DNA of 64,000 bases from Acanthosepion esculentum (taxonomy: Eukaryota; Mollusca; Cephalopoda; Sepiida; Sepiidae), in the NCBI GenBank assembly GCA_964036315.1, contig OZ038517.1:53378288-53442287 (forward strand). The letters are read 5' to 3'. Shown one piece after another: positions 20,341-31,419 of the stretch. Each line of letters begins with the position of its first letter. The first letter of the stretch is position 1. The translations under genes were made by a program, and so were the position numbers. The notes under the pieces were generated by a model. It saw only the letters and a program-made list of their open reading frames with translations, was not told the DNA's origin and did no database searches.

Positions 20341-20344
20341 TCAT

Positions 20345-21385
20345 CTATATCCCAGACATATTACAAGAATGGACAACATGTCTTGCATTTTCCCAAATTG
20401 AAGACCACAAGCTAGAGTTTCATTCTATATCTAAGAAAGATAGATTCCTAAAGGGAAATGGCACCATGGACTTGTAAGCTGCTGGGGAGGCAGATTTAGC
20501 TTCTGCCCATGCTATGGAGGTGCTTGGGCTAAAGAAAGCAATTTCACAGTTTGGCAGCTGTAGACAAACTAGAATTGACTGCAACTTTCGTCACTGTATC
20601 AATCAATAAAACATTAATTTGGAAAAGATTGGCACATGACCCATTTGACTTATCTCCCCGTAAGGGAGATAATCACCCATATCCTTGCAATTAAGTTGTG
20701 ACTGAAAAAAAAACTTTGTTGCGTTTTGATGAGTCTTGACAAGTTTGTTTCTGAAAGGAAAAAGTCTGTCTGCTATCATTCGACAAACCAGAAATGGTAG
20801 CTCTTTCTTCTAAAAAAAGTGAACAATTCACATTTGTAAATCAGTCCCTATTCGTTTTTGACAGGCACAGTGAACACACCGAGTTATTTATCTTGCATTT
20901 ATGAGCAGGGGACAGTTGTCCATTTAAACCTTTTCTTTCCTTAGCAGCAAGAACCATTCTAGAGCAATTCTCTTTTCGGCCTTGGCAGTAACGGGTAATG
21001 GCTGACTGTGATTGACATACTGGTATGGTTTGCTGGTAGACTTGTTTCATTGAATAAGTCCTATTTATCTATGATAACCATGTTTTTTTTTTAATCAGGC
21101 CCAACACCGAAAAATGTGGCCTGTGTTATTGTTGGTCAAAAAGAGACAAAGAAGGTGGATCCTTAATGGTCCCACGTGAGGTGGTATTTGAAATTTAGAA
21201 ATTACTTATTTCATGTCTAATATGAATCTTTTCTGAATCAATGTTTTGTTGGTTGATACTTTGATTAACAGGCATCCAACTTGCCTGCTAATTTCACAAG
21301 CAGTTCTAAAGATTACCACTTACATTCCATAATGACCATTATCTCTGCCAAGTTAAATTCAGAGTTTTTTTTTTTTTTTTTTTTT
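20345..21385. other. No gene seen; unassigned intron sequence
   Basis: About 1 kb without a recognised repeat, RNA gene or splice-bounded exon continuing the + strand gene. A T run at 21365-21386 marks the right side. Confidence 0.4.
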
Positions 21386-21387
21386 TA

Positions 21388-21540
21388 AGCGTATCACCCC
21401 AAGCAAGGCTGGTGGCCACTATCACGCATGGGATTACAGAAGGGTTGGAGGAAGAGCAGATAGGAGTGGTAAAGGAAGGGATGTGGAGAAAGAGAAGGAC
21501 GGAGGGTCGATCAAGGCAGGGGGGTTACGGAAGATGAGTG
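21388..21540 (-). repeat. LINE 3' untranslated fragment
   Basis: TATCACCCCAAGCAAGGCTG, GGAAGAGCAGATAGGAGTGG and GTCGATCAAGGCAGG match the 3' end of the - strand LINE at 2508-2995 and the copy at 31940-32229. Non-coding. Confidence 0.8.
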
Positions 21541-22341
21541 TCAGAGCAAATGTGTTTATGTGTGCAATTGTTTTTGTACTGAATCAGAATTTGTGTGCAT
21601 AAATATACATGCACACACCCAATTCTTATGATTTCAACACTATGGCCTTAAAAGATTTATCTTCCTAAAAGACACTAGTCAACTATATTTTTATTTATTT
21701 TTTTTGCGAGAGACAATCTTTGTTGCTATTATTATTATTATTATTATTACAACACTTAGAGAAGAGAATGATCTAAGAAAAAGAAGAGACAGTGTTTGAC
21801 AATATTCAACACTATTTCAACAGTATGTCTATCTTCAAGTTATGTTTAAAAATTGTATACAGGTATAAAAATATAAAAAATCTGCCCCAAAATTATAAGT
21901 CTTTGTGCAAGCATTGTCTTAAGGAAAATGGCTGTACTGGTAATCAACATGGCAAAATGACGCTATCATCATGAAGGCATGCAAACGAAATGTGAATAAT
22001 ATGGAATTTTCTGTTAATTGATTAGTTACTAAGGGGAATTAATCAAACAGCTTAGTATAAATCTTATGGAGCTCTCCTGTCATTCTGTTTGAAAATCAGA
22101 TTTGTACTTTTTTATTGATAATTTATTTAGACATTTGTTTTTATACTTATATGCATTTTTCTTTTTATTTCTGAAAAAGAGAGACAGACACAAAATTGTT
22201 AAATGCTGTGTCTTTTCTTCTTTTTTTTCTGGAAATTGTGCTCTTCTAGAAATGTTTTCAAATACTGGAGGAGTTACACCAGACATTTTGATTAATAATA
22301 AAGATACTAATAATTTACTTTCTGTGTTGTTCCATTGGTAG

Positions 22342-22434
22342 AAATCTGCAGATCCTCAAACAGCAGCCGATCCCTCCAAAGATTCTCAGTTCAAAGAGGC
22401 AGCCATTGATGCATTGAAAGCCCAAAAAGATGAG
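22342..22434 (+). CDS. Exon 4 (in window) of unrecognised host gene
   Basis: 93 bases, 31 codons, phase 0 at both ends; acceptor TTGTTCCATTGGTAG, strong donor GTGAGT. Reads KSADPQTAADPSKDSQFKEA, AIDALKAQKDE. Low-complexity polar start, then an amphipathic helical stretch. It joins in frame to the exon at 27970 to give AQKDE-ELQHHI. Only one of the three frames is open across the exon. Confidence 0.82.
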
Positions 22435-22559
22435 GTGAGTGGCTAAAATGTGTGTGTGGGGGGTGGGGGTACTGTTGATTTATGTATCTGCATCCCAATA
22501 TCTGACCAAATAACCCAACATGATTTTTTTTTATCGCTTCTTGCTCAGACTACAGAAAG

Positions 22560-23290
22560 GAAACCACAATAACTCTTACAGAAGGTAGTGAAGAAAAGCA
22601 AGAAGGTAGGAAGGAAGAAATACCAATTGCAAGAAGACTGAATACTTGGTTGTTAGCAAAAGGGGCAGCCCAACATGCAAATTACAGAATGGAGATGCCA
22701 AAATCAAACAGGTGCAATAATTTAGATATCTGGAAGGTGTGTTAAAGGATAGAAAGTGTAACACGGAAATCTGAAGCCGTTTTCAGATAGTGAGAGAGGG
22801 CATCTAAAATCTGAGCAAAGAATTAAGAAACAGAAAAAGATCATTAGAAGCAAAGAAAAGAGTACTGAATTATGTATTATCAGTCCTCCTATATGGCAGT
22901 GACTGCTGGGCAATCTCCTCACAGATGAAGAAGAGACTTGAAGCAACTGAAGGATGCTAGGAATACCACTGACTGATCAAAGTTTTAGAAACAATGGAAA
23001 CAAAGAGGACACTTATGCTTAACATCAGGAAGAGACAGTTAAAATTTTGCGGGCAGATAATGAGGAAAGAGGGGTTGGGAAATTTGATACTCACAGGACA
23101 GATTAAAAGCAAGAGGGCCAGAGGAAAGCAACATACAACCTACCTGGTGAGCTTGAGTGAATGGATGGCAGAGCAGAGTTTGAGAAAGATGGCAAAAAGA
23201 AAGTTATTAATAACTACAAAGGACAGGAAGTTGGGGAGAGCCATGAACACCAATGCCCTGAAAGGACATAGAACATAGAAGTATAAGATA
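22560..23290 (+). pseudogene. RTE-like LINE, C-terminal 240 codons
   Basis: Translates across frames to FRYLEGVLKDRKCNTEI, NYVLSVLLYGSDCWAI, KKRLEATE and then an open stretch from 22994: METKRTLMLNIRKRQLKFCG, IMRKEGLGNLILTGQIK, TYLVSLSEWMAEQSL, TKDRKLGRAMNTNALKGHRT and a stop. This is the region after the RT domain in RTE-type elements. Several stops lie before 22990. The end grades into a tandem array. Confidence 0.85.
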
Positions 23291-24150
23291 AACAGGAACA
23301 AGCTTGTGTAAATGGATAGCAGAACATGATTTAGGAGAGATGGCAAAAAAACAAAAGTTATTAAGAGCTACAAAGGACAGGAAGCTATGGAGAGCCATGA
23401 TCACCAACACCCTGAAAGCACATGGCACATAGAAGAAGACAGGAACAAGCCTGTGTAAATGGTTGTCAGAACAAAATTTAGGAGAGATGGCAAAAAGCCA
23501 AAAGTTATTAAGAGCTACAAAGGACAGGAAATTGTGGAGAGCCATGATTGCCAATGCCCTTAAAGGACATGGCACATAGAAGAATAAAAACAGAAAGAAG
23601 CTTGTGTAAATGGTTGGTGGAACAAGGTTTTGGAGAGATGGTAAAAAGACAAAAGTTATTAAGAACTACAAAGGACAGGAAATTGTGGAGAGCCATGATC
23701 ACCAACATCCTGAAGGAACACAGTACAAAGAAGAAAAAGAATGAGCTTGTGTAAACAGTTGGCAGAATAGGGTTTGGGTGAGATGGCAAAAAGACAAAAG
23801 TTATTAAGAACTACAAAGGAGTGGAAATTGTGGAGAGCCATGATCACCAACATCCTGAAGGAACACAGTACAAAGAAGAAAAAGAATGAGCTTGTGTAAA
23901 CAGTTGGCAGAATAGGGTTTCAGTGAGATGGTAAAAAGACAAAAGTTATTAAGAACTACAAAGGAGTGGAAATTGTGGAGAGCCATGATCACCAACATCC
24001 TGAAGGAACACAGTACAAAGAAGAAAAAGAATGAGCTTGTGTAAACAGTTGGCAGAATAGGGTTTGGGTGAGATGGCAAAAAGACAAAGGTTATTAAGAG
24101 CTACAAAGGACAGGAAATTGTGGAGAGCCATGATTATCAACATCCTGGAG
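23187..24150 (+). repeat. Tandem array of LINE C-terminus, seven units
   Basis: AGATGG-anchored units begin at 23187, 23338, 23485, 23636, 23781, 23926 and 24071 (spacing 151, 147, 151, 145, 145, 145). Each repeats the end of the LINE: AAAAGTTATTAAGA, ACTACAAAGGA, TTGTGGAGAGCCATGATCAC, CAT(C/G)CTGAA, GAGCTTGTGTAAACAGTTGG. The last three are the most alike, so the array has kept growing by unit duplication. The long - strand frames are its reverse complement. Confidence 0.93.
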
Positions 24151-24179
24151 GGATACAACAGATTTGTAGATAAGCTATC

Positions 24180-24890
24180 CAAAGTTCAAGATTTTGTCTT
24201 GTAATCCTTATACCCTTTCCAACACACACACAACTCGCTCTTCTCCATCGCTGTCTCTTTGTCTCTTCCTCATTTTACTCGGTTGTTAGCTTTGTTGATT
24301 ATTACCAACCTTATGGGTCATCTGACTTTCTTTTCCCAGTTAGGGCTGGTATGTCATCTCAGGTTTCTCAAAATCTCTACAAAATTGGGGATTGACAGTG
24401 ACGTCTACTGTGGACCCCTCTGTTTATGTTGTGTACCACGGACAAGAATCCGTAATTCCTGTTTGTGGCCATGGTAACGTTTGTCTCTTCGCATCTTAAC
24501 ACTACTTTGAGAATCCGGAAGAACTTATTCCATGCAATGCGCAACACTGTTGGTAACTCTAGCAACAGGTTTATAAAATGTCTCTATTCTCGACTGCAGG
24601 ATGAAATCTAGTAGCAAACACTAAAGTAATAACCACCCATTCAATTCTTATTCAATTCTTCAAAGTGATAAACATCCAGTTGACTCTCATTCAATTCTTC
24701 TCTCATATGTGTGACTGTGTTTCTGCTCTAGCCACAGAAAATGTAGGCGTGCTTTTTAGTGATTACTGTCTTACTAGCAATCCTAGGCTGTTCTGTTCTG
24801 GGGCCATCTCCATCACTGTCTGTTTGTTTTTATTTTGGCCTTGGGAAATGCAACAAGAGTAAATATCTGGTGACCAACCAGTCTCTATGT
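24180..24890. other. Unassigned intron sequence
   Basis: Contains ACACACACAACTCGCTCTTC and two similar phrases (AACATCCAGTTGACTCTCAT, AACCACCCATTCAATTCTTA) but no exon with proper phase and no repeat family I can name. Confidence 0.35.
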
Positions 24891-24894
24891 GTGT

Positions 24895-25430
24895 GTGAGA
24901 TTTTTATACCACTAAGACATACACAAAACTATATAGACATATATATAAATGTGCCCCACAAGGGATAAAATATATCTACACAGCAAAGCAGAGTGTAAGG
25001 AGAAACAAAAAGGAAAGGTTTTTACATATAATATGGAGATACTCCTGTGTCTGGAGAAGCCATGTTTAGGATTCCAGATTCAAACGTCCTGGATTCATTG
25101 ATAAAACTATAAGTAACTGAATTTATACATTATTTTCTCAATTTTTTCAATTGTTTATCTACAAGATTATTAGTTAATAATTACCTAGTTGATAATTTGT
25201 AATTAACCATAACACTACAATACTTGAGGACTACCAACAGCAACAACTAAAATGGATAGCAAATGTAAATCAAAGAGAAAATAATGACATAATCAAGATG
25301 TTAACCTTCCACATGACTTGAAATGAAAGGTTAGGAAGGAAACTCCATCAATACTGGAAAGAGCAATAACAACTACTAGTATAGAGAAACCTGTTTTCTT
25401 AAAAATGAGCTTCAGAAAAAAGATTTTATA
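24895..25430 (+). repeat. Intronic repeat, copy 3, module order swapped
   Basis: 24900-25090 equals the module at 20150-20340 (ACCACTAAGACATACACAAA, ATTCAAACGTCCTGGATTCA). 25095-25430 equals 19600-19930 (AACTGAATTTATACATT, ACAAGATTATTAGTTAATAA, CAATACTTGAGGACTACCAA). Compared with copy 2, the two modules are in the opposite order, as expected if the unit is a piece of a tandem or circular arrangement. Confidence 0.85.
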
Positions 25431-25849
25431 ACTTTCAAATGAAAACAATTGTGGCTGCTTGGTTAATGAATGCCAAATGTTTCCTTATTGGGAAATGGCT
25501 AATATCACAGTTACCATATGAACATTAAATTTTTAGTTTTGCCTTGGATATTTTTGAAAAATGAACCTTCTGTTGCAACATCAGTGTCAGCCAATATCTC
25601 GTTAAAGGGAAACATCTGAAAGATGTTACGGAAATTGTTTCAATAGTTATTGTCTTAGCAAATAAAGTCAGCTTAATGGAGTGGACCTCCCAAGACGGTT
25701 TTTGTTTTGTAAAAGATCCCTTTTGTGTTTTGTATAATCTTTTATTTAAAATGCTGGTTTAAATTAAGAGAATAAAACAAATTACTAAGAAGAAAGTGTA
25801 TAGAGAGTTCTAAGTCTAAAAAAGTTGCTTCACTATGTTGTTCTAGAGA

Positions 25850-26395
25850 ATTTTCCTCACCAGAATCTATCTTACACATTCATCTTTGCTTTGAATATTG
25901 CTGCTACACCTGGTCTGGTGCTACTACTATATATTTAGGGATTCTTGATAAAATCCAAAGAAGAATCTGCAATGTTATTGGTCCTGACCTTGCATCTTGG
26001 CTTCTGTCACTTTTTCACCACCATAATATAGCTTCCCTATGTCTTTTCTATAAATACTTTCATCATAATTGTTTTGATAAATTTTCGTCTTTGCTACCTA
26101 GACTTTATGGATTTAAGCACTGTACTAGATTGGTGGCAATGTCTCGTCATTTTACAGCTGAAATGGTTAAATGAAACCGTAGGTTTTATGCTAAGAGTTT
26201 CTTCTATTGCACTTCTTGCTTGTGGAACTCTCCCCTGGCTTCCCAGTTAAGTTTGGTCTTCAAAAATTTAAATGAAAATATAACATTATCTACTGCTTTC
26301 TTAATTCTTGTTCTTTTATTATTTTCTCTTCTTAATAGTGATTTTTTTCATGACTTTATTGTCTTGCTTCAGGTGAAATGATTTTAAAAAATTTA
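25850..26395 (+). pseudogene. Jockey/CR1-like LINE C-terminus, best preserved copy
   Basis: Reads LHIHLCFEYCCYTWSGAT, LDKIQRRICNVIGPDLASW, HHHNIASLCLFYKYFHHNC, FKHCTRLVAMSRHFTAEMV, CTSCLWNSPLASQLSLVFKN and LNENITL. It preserves the order TIRP-EYCCHIW, LDK.QRRIC, LF.RY, RTA.LWNSLP, LF of the family tail. The 3' end GGTGAAATGATTTTAAAAAA closes it. It is 5'-truncated. Confidence 0.82.
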
Positions 26396-26449
26396 GTGTA
26401 TTGGTCTGTTAGAAATACTTTTGGTGTTCATATAATCTTTTAGCAAAAT

Positions 26450-26952
26450 CATCTTTCAAACAAAGCACAGACTGTACAAATCGCTGGTCATCTCCATTCT
26501 CCTATATGGATATGAAACAGGGATACTGTTGACAGAAACAGTGCGAAGGACCCAAGCGTTTGAGAACAAATGCATGAGAAAACTTTTTGGCATCTTCTAT
26601 TGGGAACATAAAACCAATGAATTTGTGCAGAAAAGGGTTGAAAGTTTTGTGGGCCACCAGGAACCTCTTCTTGCCACTGTCAAATGGAGAAAAATGGCGT
26701 GGGTTGGACACATTACAAAGCACGACAGCTTGAGCAAGACTATCATGCAAGGCACTGTTGAAGGTGGACGTAGGATAGGATGCCAGTGCAAAACCTAGTT
26801 GGACAATGTCAAACAATGGACAGGTATGACTATACCAGAATTGCTGATGGCTGCCATTGATAGACTGTTGTGGAGGAGATTTAAAGTGGCTTCTGCATTC
26901 GGATCCCCCCACCTCCAACTACAAAAGTTAAGGAGATGATGATGATGATAAT
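26450..26952 (+). pseudogene. RTE-type LINE C-terminus with (GAT)n tail
   Basis: From 26466 the frame is open through HRLYKSLVISILLYGYETG, RRTQAFENKCMRKLFGIFY, EHKTNEFVQKRVESFVGHQE, PLLATVKWRKMAWVGHITKH, DSLSKTIMQGTVEGGRR to a stop at 26796. It then reads on as LDNVKQWTGMTIPELLMAA. This is a classic RTE-type C-terminus, distinct from the LINE at 22560. It ends in a short GAT repeat (26935-26949), the expected 3' simple repeat. Confidence 0.88.
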
Positions 26953-26966
26953 CTCTTATTTAAATA

Positions 26967-27848
26967 CGAGAGTCATTCAATAAATAAGTTTAATTTTTCG
27001 GTATAAGGACTTCTAATACAGATAGAAGCTTACTTTTTAAAAAAAAATTTTTGTTTTACTTCTTTTTCACATAGATTTAATTTCTTTTGCAGATTAAAAA
27101 AAACTTTCAGAGTTTTGGCGATTAACAAAGATGGCCGACCAAGAAGCATGCTCCAGCGGTCAGTTATCAAGTTTTTGGTTGCTGAAGGGTGCAAACCAGT
27201 TGAAATTCATAGGAGAATGTCAACTGTGTATGGTGCCACATGTTTCAGCCAAACAAATGTCTACAAGTGGGCTAAATTGTTTAAAGAAGGATGGAGCAGT
27301 GTTGAGGATGAAGACAGGCCTGGGAGGCCTACAGAAGTGAAGTCTCCTGAGGTGATCGAATCAGTCAGTGACCTCATTCAGTCTGACAGAAGGGTGACAG
27401 TGGATGACATTGCAAGGACTTTGAGCTTATCTGTTGGGACAGCACACAAGGCCAGCTGCCGGTGGGTGCCAAAGATGCTTACTGCAGAGCACAAACAGCA
27501 CAGCAACCCAAACGGTGCAGACCATCAACGAGCTGGGAACTGCTCCCTCATCCCCCTTACAGCCCAGACCTTGCCCCTTCAGACTTTCACCTGTTTGGTC
27601 CCTTGAAAGTGTTCACGAGAGGCACGAAGTTTAAAAGTGACGATGAAGTCAAAAGTGTTGTTAGCGACTGGCTGAGACATCAGTCCAAAGATTTTTACGC
27701 TTAGGGAATACGGAAGCTTGTGCACAGATGGAAAAAGTGTGTGACAGTGCTGGGAGACTACGTTGAAAATTTAAAACAAAAGTAAGCTTCTATCTGTATT
27801 AGAAGTCCTTATACCGAAAAATTTACCTTATTTATTGAATGACTCTCG
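26967..27848 (+). mobile_element. Mariner-like element, copy 1, complete ends
   Basis: 882 bp, TA at both sides, 67-bp inverted ends (26967-27033 and 27782-27848) with only a couple of mismatches: CGAGAGTCATTCAATAAATA inward to AGATAGAAGCTTAC. It encodes an internally deleted transposase. The well-kept ends contrast with the broken gene. Confidence 0.95.
27100..27784 (+). pseudogene. Mariner transposase, internally deleted
   Basis: The N-terminal DNA-binding half is open: INKDGRPRSMLQRSVIKFLV, EGCKPVEIHRRMSTVYG, NVYKWAKLFKEGWSSVEDED, RPGRPTEVKSPEVIESVSDL, SVGTAHKASCRWVPKMLTAE. The frame then jumps straight to the C-terminal part in another frame: QTINELGWELL-like TINELGTAP, HPPYSPDLAPSDFHLF (third Asp of DD34D), GTKFKSDDEVKSVVSDWLRH, a stop after SKDFYA, and KLVHRWKKCVTVLGDYVEN. 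The first two catalytic aspartates lie in the deletion, so no activity is possible. Confidence 0.93.
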
Positions 27849-27969
27849 TACTGATACATTCCTTGTGGCAATTATTGCAAGTGATAAAGTAAATTATCAT
27901 TATTATTATATATAAATGTTTCAGTTATTAAAATCTTAAATTTTGCTTTGTTTTTGTTGTACTTTTCAG

Positions 27970-28041
27970 GAACTACAGCACCATATTCAACAGGCATCTC
28001 GAAGTGCTGAACGTGCTGTGAACAAACTGTATGAACGCTGA
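27970..28041 (+). CDS. Last exon and stop of unrecognised host gene
   Basis: Acceptor TTGTACTTTTCAG leads into ELQHHIQQASRSAERAVN, KLYER and TGA at 28039-28041. The phase (0) agrees with the donor at 22434. Together the five exons give 110 residues: a short N-terminal part with a PVG motif, a charged helix, the WEYAYTKYF segment, a polar linker and a final amphipathic helix without tail signal or transmembrane segment. I cannot name the family. The 3' UTR probably starts here; AATAAA-like signals occur near 28529. Confidence 0.82.
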   Translation, partial: ELQHHIQQASRSAERAVNKLYER

Positions 28042-28314
28042 CGACTTATTTGAAGATATATTACTGCTGTTTGCAACCAGATTTTAATCTCTCAGATAAA
28101 AGACAAAAAGCAGTGTAAAAAAATCATTTTGGGTTCATGGAACGAAAATGTTAAAAAAAATCTTTGAAAGAAAAAAGTTGGTTTTTGATCAGCATGGCAT
28201 TTTGGTCAGAATATTCTCCGATTTTCTCCAATTTCTATGCAACCTTTTGAAAACTGATAAAAAAAATCAACTGTATAACTTGATAAATTTCGGAAAAAGT
28301 AAACAGAAAAGAGC

Positions 28315-28800
28315 AGTGAAAGAATTGAAATGATTTCGCTGTTTTTATGAGTAAAATGATGATGAATTTAAGTGCAGTACTAGATTGGCAGTTAGGTCAC
28401 TGCATTTTTAAATTCAATGTCATTGAAATATCCCTGTCACTTCATTTTATAAATGATTTTTTTTAATTTAATTAAAATACTGTAATATATTATAAAAAAG
28501 AAGAGTTGAAATGATTTTACTGTTTTTATGAATAAAATGTCTATGAATGTAAGTGCACTACTACATTGGCAGTTAGGTCTCTTCAATTTTAAATTCATTG
28601 AAATATCCATGTTACTTCATTTGATAAATGAATTTTTTGTAATTTAATTAAAATGTTCTAATATATTATTATAAAAAAGAAGAGTTGAAATGATTTTACA
28701 GTTTTTATGAGTAAAAATGACGATGAATTTAAGTGCAGTACTAGATTGGCAGTTAGGTCTCTTCATTTTTAAATTCAGTGTCAGTCATTATCTACTGTCT
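28315..28800 (+). repeat. 180-bp tandem repeat downstream of host gene
   Basis: Units begin at about 28320, 28502 and 28681 (GTTGAAATGATTTTAC, ATGAATTTAAGTGCAGTACT, AGATTGGCAGTTAGGTC, TTTAATTTAATTAAAAT). The phrase AAGTGCAGTACTAGATTGGC also occurs in the LINE/SINE junction at 4510, so the unit derives from a LINE tail. Confidence 0.9.
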
Positions 28801-28929
28801 TCTTGATTACTGTTGTAGCATATCTACGGACGATAATGGTTATGTCCCAATACACGCAAATACAGTAGTAAATAATGTACATTGGTGTGCAGATGGAGAT
28901 TCGTCTCTGACATCACAAATAAATTCATG

Positions 28930-29065
28930 AAATGAGTGTTGTAGTTTTATTTCCATGTCTGCTATCAAATGTCAGCTGCATTTCTTATTTTGTTACGATT
29001 GTGGGCGCCAACAAAGAATTCTGGTAGGACTTCTAGTTCTCTCAGAATTGCCTTGCTGTAGAGGT
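28930..29065 (-). pseudogene. RTE-like LINE fragment
   Basis: Matches in reverse the segment at 18850-18990 (TCTGGTAGGACTTCTAGTTC, TTCCATGTCTGCTATCAA). It is the region around the RT palm with the YADD itself decayed. Followed by a T-rich pyrimidine tract (29095-29265). Confidence 0.65.
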
Positions 29066-29912
29066 TGAATAAGTTCAGTGAAAAAGGCATTCTTTATTTG
29101 TTTTTTTTTTTGTTATCTATTTGTTTGTTTCTTTGTTTGTGTTTTTGTTTCTTTCTTTCTATCTTTATGTGTTTGTTTCTTTATTTCTCTCTTTGTTTAT
29201 TTTTTCTTTCTTTCTTTTTTTTTTATTTCTTTATTCCTTTATTCCTTTCTTTCTTTCACTCCCATCAGGAAAATGGAAGAATATTTGTTTTTCACAGGTG
29301 GTTACAGGATTTTATGCAATACCATTAAAAACAGATTACTTCAAATTTTCATTAAATTTTTTTCCCCAAAATAACAGACAAAAACAAGAATCACATTTTA
29401 GGGTTTATTGAAATCAGGACAGGGTAACAGTGAAAATATTTAATCAAAATTTTATAACATAAAAGTAAGCAAATCAAAAAATATATTCAAAACTCACTTG
29501 GGATCAACATTTTTAAATGAAACTTCAGTTACTTGTGACAATTCACATTTTTAACAAAGTGTATTCATTCAGCAGATATTTATAATGTTCCTATAGCAAT
29601 TCCGTTCTTGTGTTCGTGTATTTTGGCGCTGTGCAAATAATGTAAAGGTTTTCAGCACAGAAAATGGAATCAACAAGTCATGTTCAAATTTTGCTATCAT
29701 TACATTTCTAATGAGAAGAAAGGCATTTCAAAATTTAGTAGCCCAATTCGTTAATCTGTTACTTAATCTGTTGTTACTTAATCTCCATTGTAGATGATCG
29801 ATACTTGATTATCAAGCAAGTGGATATTAAATGGGGGATCAGTTTGTTTCATAACAACATCATAAACCAATCCCCCACTTATTACCATATTAAATTCTAT
29901 ACATTTCTCTAG

Positions 29913-30225
29913 GCTTACAGCCATATCACATTGAAACACCGGTTCTTGTATGATCACTGAAATTAGTCAAGTTTCGTCAGTACCTAGATCAGTGACCACT
30001 TGGAAATGACAGGTGCTGTAAGCTTAGATGTGCAGGTGGTGTAGTGGATAATGCACCAGAATTATCCGGATAGTCGAGTTTCTATTCCAGTTGGGTTTGT
30101 TATAGTCAGTTATGCACAAATACCTTTCAGAAAAGTATGAATCCACCTCTTTCTTCACAGCTATGGGTTAAATAATCAGACTTGTGTCACTATATTATCA
30201 TTATCTTAAGAAAAATAATTCGTTT
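29913..30225 (+). mobile_element. Compound 5S-tRNA SINE, copy C
   Basis: GCTTACAGCCATATCACATT, CACCGGTTCTTGTATGATCA, TCGTCAGTACCTAGATC, ACAGGTGCTGTAAGC is the 5S-like head; the tRNA-like part has GGTGGTGTAGTGGATAATGC and CGAGTTTCTATTCC. Tail to about 30225. Confidence 0.82.
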
Positions 30226-30719
30226 TTGTTTGGCAGTAAAATCGTAAACCGATCCCCCACTTTTTACCATATTAAATATCATACATTTCTCTATAATAGA
30301 AAACTTGCCAAATTGAGGGGCTACTTTTGAAAGTGAAGTACTACTAAATTTTGAATTTCGTTATTTGTGACTTTGCAAGCTACATTTAGAATTATCTGGG
30401 CTAACTTGGGGTAATAATGAGCAGGAAGTCAATTTAAAATTTAGTAGGGCTGCACTTTCAAATATATCCTAATTCGGTATTTGTAGCACAATCGGTAATC
30501 CTCTTTGGGCTACTAATGAGAAGAAAGTTATTTAGTATCACTGGGTATTAAGTGGGGGATCAGTTTTGCTTCATAACAGAATCATAAACTGATCCCCCAC
30601 TTCTTACCAAATTAAATTCTATATATTTCTTTATTCTAGAAACCTTACTTTGGGTTGTCAGATTAAACTAAACTTTTAATGTTTGCTCATTTGTGGGCGT
30701 CTTTTTCAAACAAGTTTTC

Positions 30720-31005
30720 TTAACTTGAGATGTGCGTTGGGGTGTAATGGATATCGGAGAGCTGAGTTCGAATTCCAGTCGAGTTCGTTACATTTACTTA
30801 CATGCAACTACCCTTGGGAAAGGTATGAAGCCATCTCTTCTCCTCCCAGCTATTGGTTGAAAAGCAGGACAGACTGGGTTCTAGAGCCTTGGTTGGCAAA
30901 CCAGTCTATCACAGAAAGAAACGGCAACCTACTGCGGGAAAAATCACAAATTAAAAGAGACATGATCGCCCAAGCATGTACCATGAAAGGTACTTAACTT
31001 ACTGA
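30720..31005 (+). mobile_element. tRNA-derived SINE without 5S head
   Basis: A-box region GTTGGGGTGTAATGGATATC, B box GAGTTCGAATTCC (good match), then body CTACCCTTGGGAAAGGTATG, CAGCTATTGGTTGAAAAGCA, GACTGGGTTCTAGAGCC, and end GCCCAAGCATGTACCATGAA. Same family as 4519-4790 and 14225-14640. Confidence 0.8.
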
Positions 31006-31419
31006 TTATTAATTTGTGCTACACATGAGAAGAAAGTCATTTCAAAATTTAGTAGCACTGGGTTTTCAAATGTAACCGAATTCTTTACTGGACAGCTCAA
31101 TCCGGCGACTGTACATTGTAGATCATCTATTTGGATATTTAATGGGGGATCAGTTTTGTTTCATAACAAAATCATGCCCTGATCCCCCACTTTTGTCACA
31201 GTATATTCCACACATTACTCTAGAAAATAAACTTTTAAGCAGGATTGCCAGAATGCGCTAATTTTGAAAGGCTAGTGCTACTGAATTTCGTATTTGGAAA
31301 ATTCAGAATACAGTTTTAGTCTATGACTGTCTTTTGGGGACTGCTTTTCTTAAAAAAAAAAAAATAGGGCCAATGAAGAGACCATCAAAAATTTAGTAGT
31401 GTCTGGTGAACGTATTAGA

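Larger units (their letters stand above)
29680..31330. repeat. Dispersed array with GATC hairpins
   Basis: Units carrying GAGAAGAAAG(T/G)CATTTCAAA and TTTAGTAGC end in a hairpin AAGTGGGGGATCAGTTT ... AAACTGATCCCCCACTT. Hairpins are at 29830-29880, 30550-30602 and 31141-31192, with a half copy at 30230-30262. SINEs (29913-30225 and 30720-31005) are set between units. The hairpin is the same as the one opening the 336-bp repeat at 6615. Confidence 0.87.

Noticed and set aside
23140..24182. Series of similar - strand frames with HGSPQFPVLCSS
   Set aside because: Reverse complement of the + strand LINE tail array; the coding sense is the + strand.
24895..25430. CRISPR-like or regularly spaced repeat
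   Set aside because: Eukaryotic context, units too long and no constant spacer length; all repeat arrays here are transposon-derived or simple satellites.
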